From Aporrectodea caliginosa (taxonomy: Eukaryota > Annelida > Clitellata > Crassiclitellata > Lumbricidae): a stretch of DNA of 64,000 bases. Numbering within the stretch: position 1 is the stretch's first letter; the number at the start of each line of letters is the position of its first letter. The position numbers and the translations under genes are program-made. Under the pieces are notes generated by a model, which was not told the DNA's origin, made no database searches, and saw nothing but the letters and a program-made list of their open reading frames with translations. This document shows, piece by piece, positions 1 through 11,800 of this stretch. Location of the stretch: positions 97,501 to 161,500 of the forward strand of contig JACEVL010000943.1 of the NCBI GenBank assembly GCA_020284085.1, given 5' to 3'.

Positions 1-1579
1 ACAATTGGCTACGTCAGCTGAACCATCCCGCATCTCAACGAGAAATAAAACCTGAAATGTTACATTCTGCAAGATGTATGTACCGGTAATACAATGGCAA
101 ACTTACACAACAAGCCCATACAAATTATGACCAATACAGAGGAGTTCAAAGATTGAGAGCTGCTACAAAAGAGTACATTTACATGTGACAAGAATTGATG
201 CTTCACATGCCGACAGTATCGTACAGTGAAGAGAAGAACGAAAAGTGCAGAGCTGGAAGAATCAGAGTAAATGCTCTACACAACACAGCCGAGGTTCAGA
301 TACAAGGAAGACAAATGAGCAGAACAACGGCTGAAACAAACAATCTTAACACTTTTGTTGAGGCTGTTGTTGACATTAAGGGCCGAGGGCAATTGTTGAT
401 AAAAGTCAATGTCTAGGGGTCACTGGTAAATGTCGGCAGAAGCAATTGGGTCTCACATTTGGAACAACTCTAACTTTTAATTTGGGAAACTGGCAACTGG
501 ATATATCAAAATTCTGTAAATCTAACTCGATTCAGTCAAGAATGATTAAGCAACTACTAAGCCATGGTAGTTTGTAAGGAACTGCCTCCTTAGAAGTATA
601 TTTAATAACCAAAACTATATTCTAGAAATATATTGCAGAATCAAACCTATGATGCTGGGTACAATATGAAACAGAGTTGCACAAATTTCATAGAATGTAA
701 TGTAATCTGAAGTAAGTTTGCACTCAGAACCAATGTGAAAATTTGTGAAGCATGGACAACAATAGCTTAGGCTCTTAGGAATCCATAAAAATTGAAAACT
801 AAGATATAAAGATATATCGCAAAGAAAATGAGCTAAAAGCCATAAACAGAAAAATATATCAAGTAAAACCTGAACTAGATGAACCTAACACAAATTAAGG
901 TATGACTTTTGGAATATAAATCCTGGTGATAATAAGTTGAATCATGCACAAAACTATGTATTGGCTGTGGTTATAAATTTCAAAACAGTCTGCTGGAAAA
1001 ATTAATTTTGCGGTTGAATTTAAATTTATTGCAAAGTTTTATTTAATAAGGTCATCAAGTTTACAAGTGTTTATTTTTGGGTTTTCATAAATTTTGGTTC
1101 ATACTGCACTATCTATGGCCTTAGTCATACAATATTTTAGATTATTTCAGTATTATCAGCCTGATTCATGTTTAGTGGGTCCACGTTGTAGGTCATTTGT
1201 ATAAAAAAAAAAACGAGTAAATAAAGGACTTTCAAGTTAGTCTTAGCTCCTTTATAATAACCATAAGTTACGCACTTTTGTCGTTGGCTGCTTTATGACA
1301 GCCAGTTTTGAATAAACGAAAATACAATACAATACCCAAACACAGCACGTTATTCAATATGCCTGAGCAACATTCTTATCAAATAAATCTCTGAAAGGAC
1401 TACACAAAGTTTAAATCAATTGCAAAAATTAAAAACTCTAGCATTAAAGAAATTGGAAGACATGATTCATGAAACAACAGGAAAAGTTCAGGAATTAGTA
1501 TTTAGTATTTGTTATCTGTTAAACATTCAAGCATCAACCACAGACAGTGAAAGAGGCCAAGGATAGCCTAGATGTTGAA
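1..1579. other. No gene recognised
   Basis: AT-rich sequence expected to hold the missing 3' end of the TFIIIC subunit 2 gene, but no exon could be assigned. A string GAATAAACGAAAATACAATA near 1313 looks like the tail of a degraded retroposon on the plus strand. Confidence 0.4.
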
Positions 1580-1581
1580 CA

Positions 1582-2010
1582 TTTAGATAACCTAATGCAG
1601 GGGTCTCCAAAGTACGGCCCGCGGACCACATCCGGCCCGCTAAGGCCTTTAATCTGGCCTGCGGAACTCTCCTTCAAGAAACAAACTAAATTGGGAAAAT
1701 TGAAAATTTTAACGGCGCTGTACTCTGACATGCATATTGTCAAAATCCATGTCGCTGTTTGTCAGGCACTGTGCCTGATATGCAATGACACTATTGCAGT
1801 GCTTAAAGAGTACAATATTCGGAGACCTTAAGAATCCAAGCATTCATCGCATTACTCACAATTCACTGGACAGCTGCGCACAGAGAAATTTGTTTCTTCG
1901 GAGTTTTGGCCCGTGGAGCTTTAGAAAGTCAGCAATGTGGCCCCCCGCTGGAAAACTTTGGAGACCCCTGACCTAATGGAATTAATACTAATTCCATTAG
2001 GTTATCTAAA
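1582..2010. repeat. Perfect 22-bp-arm palindrome split by a hAT insertion
   Basis: Removing the element at 1598-1970 and one target copy leaves two perfect 22-base arms around the loop ATAC. The left arm starts TTTAGATAACC and the right arm ends GGTTATCTAAA. The second hAT target is the outer end of the right arm. Confidence 0.85.
1598..1970. mobile_element. hAT-like non-autonomous element, 373 bp
   Basis: Begins CAGGGGTCTCCAAAGT and ends with the near-complement ACTTTGGAGACCCCTG. It is flanked by an exact 8-bp duplication ACCTAATG (1590-1597 and 1971-1978). CAG...CTG ends and an 8-bp duplication are hallmarks of the hAT superfamily. No transposase frame is present. Confidence 0.9.
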
Positions 2011-2011
2011 A

Positions 2012-2381
2012 CAGTGCTTCCCAAAGTGGTGGTCCGCGGACCGGTGCCGGTCCGCGAGTCCTCAGCTGCCGGTCCGCAAAGTGAGTCATGAAACTGGGCA
2101 AATTGTCTCGGAATCAAGAAACAACTGATATTTTTTGAAAGTCATGACAAAAAAGATTATCAGGCTAGCATTTAAAGGGCAATACAGTCATATAATTGGC
2201 TATACATGCATTTAAATCAATTTTAATACATTTTGAGGAATTTAAGTGATCAAAAACGAAAATGAGAAATAATTAATAAATTTGTCACTGGTCCTCCTGC
2301 AGTGGAAAAATTCCTGCCGGTCCGTGACACTGAAAGTTAATTCCTGCCGGTCCGTGGCACTGAAAAGTTTGGGAAGCACTG
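2012..2381. mobile_element. Second hAT-like non-autonomous element, 370 bp
   Basis: Begins CAGTGCTTCCCAAAGTGG and ends TTTGGGAAGCACTG, with the exact 8-bp duplication ATCTAAAA at 2004-2011 and 2382-2389. Inside are several copies of a GCCGGTCCG motif. It differs in sequence from its neighbour at 1598-1970. Confidence 0.9.
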
Positions 2382-2776
2382 ATCTAAAACTCCATTTAAG
2401 TTTAGGAAAGACTGTAAATGTTACAATTTCTTTAATTTTTAGGAAGCACAGAATGGAAAATTTGACCAGTAAATTATGAGTAAGACAGTCAGTAATGTTC
2501 ATATTGTAAATATAAAAATTACCCCATTCAAAGTTCCTACTTCATCACTTGCTTTTGAAAAATGTTTAAAAACTAGTGAAATATGGTTCATGAGTCATAT
2601 CGTTACCAAAATTGCTGCTCACAAACTAACGTTTTTTACTCATGAATGCCAAGTCAGTCGTTAGAGGAATAAATGATGATTTCTGGTCCCATTTCACATA
2701 ATACATACAGAGTTTTCCAAAATTCAGTCAAATAACAACTTGTGTTCTTGGGAAGGAGAAAAAGACAAACTATCAC

Positions 2777-2890
2777 CTGTCGAGAGTCTGAAATGGTCTT
2801 TTGGTTAATCGCGATCCATGGCACTTTGACGACAACACCAACACTGTCACAGCTCACCAAACAGTGCAACCAACAGTTGTAACTCATCCC
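2777..2890 (-). CDS. GTF3C2: Probable exon 22, out of phase with exon 21
   Basis: 114 nt between CTTCAG|GGG and ACAG|GTGATA, phase 0 at both ends. Reads SYNCWLHCLVSCDSVGVVVK, resembling the W-L-x-x-I-A-A-G-D-x-x-G-E strand that follows in TFIIIC110. Joining it straight to exon 21 gives a stop, so a small exon is missing, exon 21 is wrong, or the sequence has an indel. Confidence 0.5.
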
Positions 2891-5800
2891 CTGAAGATTA
2901 CATAAACAAACTCAATCCACAAAATGGTCTTTTCTGCAACCTAAACTACTTTATCCAACATCTAGATGCTACATCCAGTTCATTATGAATCAACTTCTGT
3001 ATAAATCTTTAAAACTCAAAAGTACCAGATATGATAACTATGTTAATGTACTGAAAAGCAGTTATATTTGATGAATGTCATTCCAAAAGTGTTTCACTAT
3101 CACATATTATTATTATTATTACAGTAGTTTTATATAGCGCCCCTTCAAGACAGTCTACTCATGAGCGCTCCCAGCCCAACCTCGGTTTTACAGTTCTAAT
3201 GGCATTACAGATACTTCAATCATAATATAATTATGTATTACAATATTAATATATACAAATAAAAGGTTTTAACAGTGAAAGACACCGAGGCCACAGAGTA
3301 ACTACAAATGGTTTCATACTCTAAGCAATATACATACAAAATTACAGTCCATAACTCATCTTATAGAGAAGAATGATGCCACCTCCTCACCCATACAGAT
3401 GCATTGTGAATCGTCAGTGGCCTCGTCAGAAGTTTGTTGGTGGCATAGGAACATAGAATTGTACCATTGTGCTCACAACTGCATATCAAAAATTAAAGTT
3501 ATTACAGTTTGTAAACAAGCTGTGGTCATGTCAACTTGTGTTGCAATAAACGAATATTATTATTATTAAAACAATCATAGACTCATATCTTCTATGACTC
3601 ATATATTCCATCCAAAGTACAAGAAAATGTGTTGTTCCAAATTTGCATGCAATCAGTAAACACATCAGTGCCAACTAACTATTGCTACTGACTTGGTCAC
3701 AACTAGTTTAACAGTCAAAATTCAAGTGCTTCAAATCTGGACAGTAAAATAAATTTAATAGCTATAACAAAACTGCCAAATTTTTTGTGTATTTTGAAAA
3801 TCTACTTACTGGGTACACAAGACAAAGACTATTTTATTAATTAAAGAATAACTAGTTTTGTAAAAAAAATATCACACGAAGATGTTACTTATTTTCTGGA
3901 TGCTTTTCCTATGTAGCAGAACTGGTTTTTTAGTTACATCACGCTAGTACATCTTACCTGTTAGGTTGCATGTGATAATGGAACCAGTGATGCACAAATA
4001 AGCCTTGATGATGCAAAAGCCTTTACACACCATGGATGAAATAATGCCAACAGATAACAGAAAATAAACTCTAACTGATGTCACTGAGTCAATCAACAAG
4101 ATTCAGCACTAATCAATCTCACTTTTGGAAGTTATACACTTGAAGGCGCAAAGAGAAAGAATTTCAAGCGACATAGCTTACAGGTAACATTCGTCTCCTG
4201 AGCAGGTGAAGGTACTGGTGGAGTTGATGGGCCAAATGACGCCTGTATTCAACGTGTTGTGGTAAATTGTCAAAGGACACTCGGGCTCCGTCAGATCCCA
4301 GAGTTTCACCAGTCTATTTCAAGAAGGAAACACTATCATGAAATTATATCTTAACTGGACTCTCCGTCTCTGTGCCTCTTCACTTGCACGCACACACATG
4401 CACACACACACAAACACACTTCAACTATTGTGCTTAGCTTACAACTTTCATGCAAAGTCAGACCATTCTGTTGCTTCTATGGTTGATTCTCAGTTAGTGT
4501 GAAATATATGAATAATCTGGTAAGATAAACATAAATATCTTTCCCAATTAAAACAAGGAATGTAAAGCACTACTTGCAAAAGGTAAATGTAAGACCTTTT
4601 TATTCATTAATAAATTAATAAAGAATGCAGGATTGGCTCTGATGTCAAATTATCCTTCAATGGATGGTAGCATATTCCAGTCATAACCAGACCTCAGATG
4701 TGTTGCATAATTTCCCTGCACTTGATAGTGCTGTGCTGTGTAGTTGTCAGTCTGTCTGTATGCACTGTTTATCTGCACATTAGTCAGCACTTTTCAAGGA
4801 CATCTAAAGACACTATAAATGAAATTATATAATTCACAGGTGTTCAGCAAAGTTTCCAATATGGCATTAAATTACTAAACCCATGTCTACTAAACAAGCA
4901 AATGGAAATCATGTAATTAAGGTAATAATTATTTAATATTATTATAATTATTAAAGCAAACAGTAACAAATGCGAGCTAACCTGTCGGCAGAGCAAGTAA
5001 CAATAAGATTCAGCTGAGACTGGCAGAATGCCACTCCCTTAACCGGCCAAACATGGGAACGGATCGACTGAAAAGGGAAGAGCCAATCTCGGCCATCTTC
5101 AGCTTTTAGACGCAGCAGAGAACTCGTTATATTTAGATCCCAGAGACTGGTTGTACCTTGGCAAATAACAATAATACTACATAAACCAGCCAGAACTTTG
5201 CAGATAACCCAGGTAGCTGCATACGCATAAAAGGCATAGTCTACTGATATTATGACCAACATTACATTATACTTTCAAACAAGAAAGACCAATGCAAATC
5301 AGTGTTTCTCAATGTTGCTAGTGGAACACTCCAGCACTGGTCATCTCATGAAGGCAAAGCATTCCAGAATGCAATGCTTGTTACATGAACATGCAGATTG
5401 CTGGCAAAGAATGGCATAACTGGGTTGCTGGACCTGTCAAAGAAGACAGCAGACAACCAGGTCATGCTGCAGGTTATGACCCAGGTCTAGATGACACAGC
5501 ATAACTCTTTGAGACATAAACTGTCTGTAGAAGTTACTCTCCCACTAGCAGAATAAGTGGACAAGTATGTCAGTTTAAATTTCCCAAGTTTTTCTTAAAT
5601 GCATTTAGGAAAACTGTTTCATAAAAGTCTATATTAAATGCACATTACATCAACTTTTTAAATGAAGTCAGAATATTTTATTTACCATCAGCAAAGCCTG
5701 CCATCAACATTCCACACTGTTCCTTCCAATGCCAGTCAAGACAGAGGCAAGGGCAGACTGTTTCAACAATACAGAAAACACAATGCAACATTCTTCTACT

Positions 5801-8800
5801 TTCGATAAAAGATAAGGCCATGTAAGTCTTCATTTATTATGTTTCTATCAACAGTTGTTGACATGGCCCTCGTCTTTAACGCATCTTCTGACTCAAGTGC
5901 ATTAGAGCAACAAAAGGACAATTCAGACAATCTTTCCTAACAGGTACAAGATGCAACTCCACATTTCCAGTTTCATCTTATAACTTCTGTAACCTGAAGC
6001 ACAATTTTTATTTTCAGGTAAGTCAGAAAAGCGGATCAACACAGCTCCCTGCCTGCAAGTGTGAAAGACAAATTTCTTTGTATATTTGTGATTAAAAGAC
6101 GAATCGTTGATTTCACACAGCAAAGACTGAACTGAACATCAAGCTATCAAAGCCATTAAGCATATCTTGCTGCAAATATCATTTTGGTTTAGTGGTCATC
6201 AAATATGGCAGGATTATATTTTTAAATACATGTAACACATTTCATTAAGCATACGAAACTAATTAAAATATTTGGTTGAATAATTCTATTTAAATTAAGA
6301 AAACTTCCAGGAACTGACTTCCATCTCTTCCTCTTCTTTTCAGTGTGGCAACGGGTGTTGCTCTGTACAGTTTCACGTCTTGCCTTTCGCTGCTCACAGA
6401 AAAACACTTTGGAACGCTGCAAAATTTAAAAGAAGACACTATAATCTAAGCCTTCTACTAAACAAACTTCTGTTTCTGGCTTAAATCAGCATGTATACAG
6501 TCTTTGGCAGCTCCATTGTAATCAATCACTGTATTCATCACTGTGATCCTCCAAAATCACATGAAAAAACCTATATAATATGAAGAATTAAAACTAATTA
6601 AATAACAGACTAACACAAGAAATGAAATTTAATAATAATGGTAAATATCGAAAGGCAAGGGATTTGATGCAACCAATGCCCATCAACATTTACGCTGTCC
6701 TGACATCTTGTGAGAAAATTCCAACCAGTCAGAATGTCACCACTTAATACAGGACTAGACTTTCTAAACATATTCTAAAACGAACTAGACTATAACAGCA
6801 GCAACATAAAAAAGACACAAAGGTAAAATGCTGCAAATAACATTCACAATTTGAGAATAAAGATACAAAAGTAAAATAATAAGAACCTTAAAATGTGTAC
6901 ATCACCACTATGACTGGCAATGGCCAACAGCCCAATCCGAGACAAATCCTGCAATCAATTCAACAAAATATTAATAATAATAATCCAGGAAACATTGACA
7001 GTTTACAAGTCAAATTATCTGGCATTTATTCTTACAGTAACAGACAAGTGTATCTTCAGCAGACTGAAGCCACTCAATCAAACAAATGTGATGAACTGAT
7101 GATGCCTGAGTAAAAACCTCACAGAGTCAGAAAAGTTAATTTGCAAGAATCATCCTCTGAAAGCAAGTAGGCATAATATCGGTTAAAATGAGTTCTTTGC
7201 ATGTTGATATTCCTTGCTCTGTTAGCTATCAAACAATTAGTCCTTGAGTAAAGTTTTTCCATTTAAAAGACTTTTATTTTAAATTTTATTATGACACTCC
7301 AGCAAATGTAACATGTATCCTTAGTGCCCTAATTTGAAGTAGTGTGCACCGATTATTATGCAAATGAGAGAAAATTAGATTTAACCAGTTTCTTATAGAG
7401 ATTTCATTTATGGTACCCACACAGTTTTATGAATACACTCAATCTGCTTAACTCATCAATAGTCACCACCATTATGCACAATGGTTACATTTGGTCATGG
7501 TTGTGCTAAACTTTAAACCACAATTTCTCAAAAGTAGCCACGAAGAGACCCACATCTTTAACAAACTGTTTAAACAGTTCTACTTTGTGATAAAAACATG
7601 TGCTTTTCACCAGTAATTCCGAAATTCCAGCCCAATCCAGTGCATATAAGGTTCGATTTGTTCCAATTTTTTAAAGGTTATCTCATGCACAGTTACAAAT
7701 ATCACAATTACTTTCTAATTACTCACTATTTTATTTATATACTAGATTTATAAAGCCCATCATAAAATAACTGACTCAAATTGTCACCTTCACTCTCATG
7801 CCATATAAATTTCTCTCATCCATACTTTCAGATAAAACTCACCAACAAGAACGCCCGATGTAGCTCACACTGCTCACACTAAACCACTGGAAGGCACTTA
7901 CAAAACACTCTATAACTGTTCAGATATACCAGTTACAATTATCAGCACAATTTCCTCTATACAACAATACTATTTGCACAAAACTCACTATTTCTCACTG
8001 GCTTTCAAACAACTGGATATTTCACTGCATTTCAGATTCGCATTGCCATGTGACCGAGCGCACTAACAGTTTTCGTAATGATATTAAAAATATATAAAAT
8101 TCATTTCACAACACATACAGCAGATACAACTGCAGTAAATAGGACGTACATTGTACAGCGACCAATGTAGACTTTTGCATTGATTATTCTATGCCATGTA
8201 CTCACTTGACCATTCTCAGCAGAGCCTTCATTCCAAGAACCAGTGGGGCACCATTTCATCTCCCAGATCGGTCCACAGTCCAACAGTAAACCACCAATCA
8301 TCTCAGGCTGTTCAGACTCAGGTTCTCTTCAATCAGAAAACAATACAAGCATAAAACAAACTATGACAATCAAACTTGTGACTTTGCTTCTTATATTTGG
8401 CCTCTGGAAGGCCTTACAATTTGTTTGATGTACATATAAGTGTGTACCTAGCAACTTATGCCACTTATGTTTCTGCCGTTACTTATTGGCATTTAACAAG
8501 ATGATGAGCAACAAGGTCTGGAGTTGGCTGAGCCTTGAGCTAACTGAGTGACAAAGCCTTTCTCCTTCATCACTTCGTAAATATGACTTGAAATGTCTAG
8601 CTTATGTTAAACTATAACTAACTAAGGAACATCTTTTTCAGCAACAGCCTAGTACTTCAAAAAAGGCTGAGGTTTTGAAAGGAACTAACACCAAAGACAT
8701 GTTCACAATAATGACAACCCAAATTTGTTTTTTAATTTTTGTATTACCACATAAATATACAACACAGTGACAAGAGTTTTCCCACATAAATAGCCATACT

Positions 8801-11800
8801 TTTGATCACGAAGCTGGAATCGCCAGAGTTGTATAAGAGCCGTCTCATTGGAGCATTCATTGACTAAGTGGGTCTCATCTGCCGTTCGATGTGTGTAGAG
8901 TGCCAGATACTGATCAGTAGGACCATCAGGAGGGACTGGACACCAGGCCAAAGCCCAGACAGGCCCACCAACATTTATGTTGTATGAGTCTATACACAAA
9001 CATAAAAGCATATTTATAAAAGACAAAGATTTGTTATAAGGCTCACCCACTACTATAACAACAGCTCCACATGGTAACAGACTGTTGCCAGGTAAGACAT
9101 TTAGTTTTAAATGTCTTAATCTGACTCAATGGGTAAAAACACAGTAAAAACTGACACTTAGATTGAAGACTTTGCAATAAAGAAACGACAGCAGTGGTGT
9201 CTCTTCCAGAACTTTATCTGAGCCGCATTTGCATAATGAACCTTAACACCACTGAGGCTAGAGAGCACAGCACTTTTAAAAGGTACTTAAAAGGTGCTAA
9301 TTTAAGTATTTATCTATATTATAATCCAAAGTCTGATTATTCTGTCCTTCCGTATGTTTGTCTGTCCTGCTAAAGGCTCCGAAACGGAACGCTTTTAGCG
9401 ATTTGAAAAAATTTACAAAACATTATTACGCCGCGTCTAGGTCAACGCGACTATTTTCAGCTCGCAATTTTATTTAAACACCAATATATGGACATTTTAA
9501 ATTTCCAACTTTTCAACGAGAGTATTTCAATACCGGCCAGAGTATGGCCATTTGTCCACGTCACGCCGGCTAACTATGCAATCGTACGTCACACGGAGCA
9601 TCTAGGTCAACGCTCTCATTCGCAACCAATCACGATGACCGTTGATTTCAAATCAGAAGTGGTCACGCCCACGGCTGATTTTATAGGTCATCGGACTTAA
9701 ACATTCGCCAATGCAACACTTTAGGGATACGAAATTTTTAACGAACGTTTTCATTTGAATTTCTATAGATCTTAACACAATTTTATTTCAACCCAAAATT
9801 TACTTGAAATTCCGATATTTGGACATTTTAAGTTTCGATGTGGTCATAGTCTGTTTCAATGCCACTGAAATCTAGCTATGCAGGAGTATATATTGCGTAG
9901 AGTTGTATTTTAAACAATTTCAAGCCAGCGCGTAAATTCGCCAGAAGGATACACGAAAAATGTGCACATCGTTAAATTCAAATTCACGGGCGCCGACGAA
10001 GATGTCGTTAAATTCAAATACATGGGCTCTGAGGAAAACCTGGGCAAACGCCGGGTAAAAACTGCTAGTACTTATATAGATATACACAAACAAAAGGTAA
10101 TGCTGCTGAACCCAAATGAGATGAAGATAGACTGATTCGTTTCTTACAGCTAATGTATAGATTCACAGAACATTAGGTAAATGCAGAAAATATACATAAA
10201 TAAACTGTAAACACAGAAATTTGTAAACACACTACAGTATAATGCCTTGACAATTACTGCAACTCGACATACCAACATACTGATCCAAAACGTCTGTAAT
10301 GCCAATGTCCCCAGCCAATACACTATAACCAGACTGTCATGTGGAGTTACTTCAATCGTCAAATCAGCAAGTCATTTCACAATAAATGGGAAATTAGTCA
10401 TGACCAGTGCGACAATTAGAGGCTCTTGCATATGCTGTACATATGCAACGTTTTCTATTCACAGGATCAACAGGAGTAAGCCTTTACCATTGTAGAGATA
10501 TGTTTCGAACAGATCAAGCTTTACTGTGCGAGAGAATTCGGTTTCCGAAGTCTGTATTTTAACAGCCAAGCCAGGATTCTGTGGCAGATAATGACTTTCT
10601 TCACTGAATACAAAAAACATAACACTGCAATCAATTCATAACTTATAGGCTTTCTTAAAAGTTATAGGATTTAATTAATAAACTCCTTATTATTCAAGAT
10701 TCAAAAGGGTTTCTGCTGTCCTATGTGATCTTACTTCACCTGCCCCAAGCCACCAGCAAAACAGTTGAAGGCATGACCCACTTATTGCTTTTCCTTTTTT
10801 TCTTTTCCCTTTTTTCTTTTTCTCACATGAAACGAGATGTACCTCACAAAAGCTTATTATTCACCAAAATCACAGTTCTACAACATAAACTAAGCACCAC
10901 ACAATCTTCATTACAATGAGAAGTACATCCATCAAGATCTCTCTAAAGGAGATCTAGCCTTCATTTACAATTTAACTAAACTTTTTCTTATATATATTAA
11001 AACTATGGCAAAAATGGTCTCTTACGCTGCAGGAAGTGCTTTGTATAGACATTGTTTTGCTTCCCAGTTTGGAAAAAGATTGGACCAGCAGTGCTGCTGT
11101 AGGAAAGACGCCATTGACAAGAAAAGCATCCTCCTCTTCTTCTTCTTCCTTTTAGAACGCCTGGCTCCTGGAAAATCAATGAAAAATCATCTTGCACACT
11201 CAGTTTCACTAACGAAGTCTTTCTTTTATAGAACTAAAAGGTTTGTGAGATGTTCTTCTAAGTACTCTGAACATAACAACATCCACTAGAAGGATTCAGG
11301 AATATTTTAAGATAATTCAAAATAAAATATCGGGTATGATAAGAGCAGAGAAAATCAGTTCCTATTTGAGCAAGTAAAAGTAATGGGAACTTCATGAACT
11401 GGTGACCAACACCAAATCAATTAGCATTTACGAACTGTTTATTCTGAAACCATTCATAACTGACAGTCACAGTGTTGGCAAGTTTGTCTGAATCTCTTTA
11501 AACCCTCAAACAATCACATACTGTAACTTGCACTTTAACTTCAGCAGTACACATTGTGCTTTGAAATGCTTTTAAACTGTGATATGTAATTTAATGTAAT
11601 GCAATATAATGTAGAATTTCTACAGCATCCAGACTGCCAATACTACTCAGAGGCAGTCCTGAACCAGCCTTAGGGAAACAAGGAGAAATAAACAATCCAA
11701 AGCACATGGTATGTGCTGATGTTTACATGCCAGACTGTAAGTTATTAGCTACATCATATATTTCATATTAAAAGCTCAGACATAGCAGAACTTGTAAGAA

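Noticed and set aside
195..416. 73-residue plus-strand frame or a final TFIIIC exon on the minus strand
   Set aside because: Neither strand shows recognisable family motifs or convincing splice sites.
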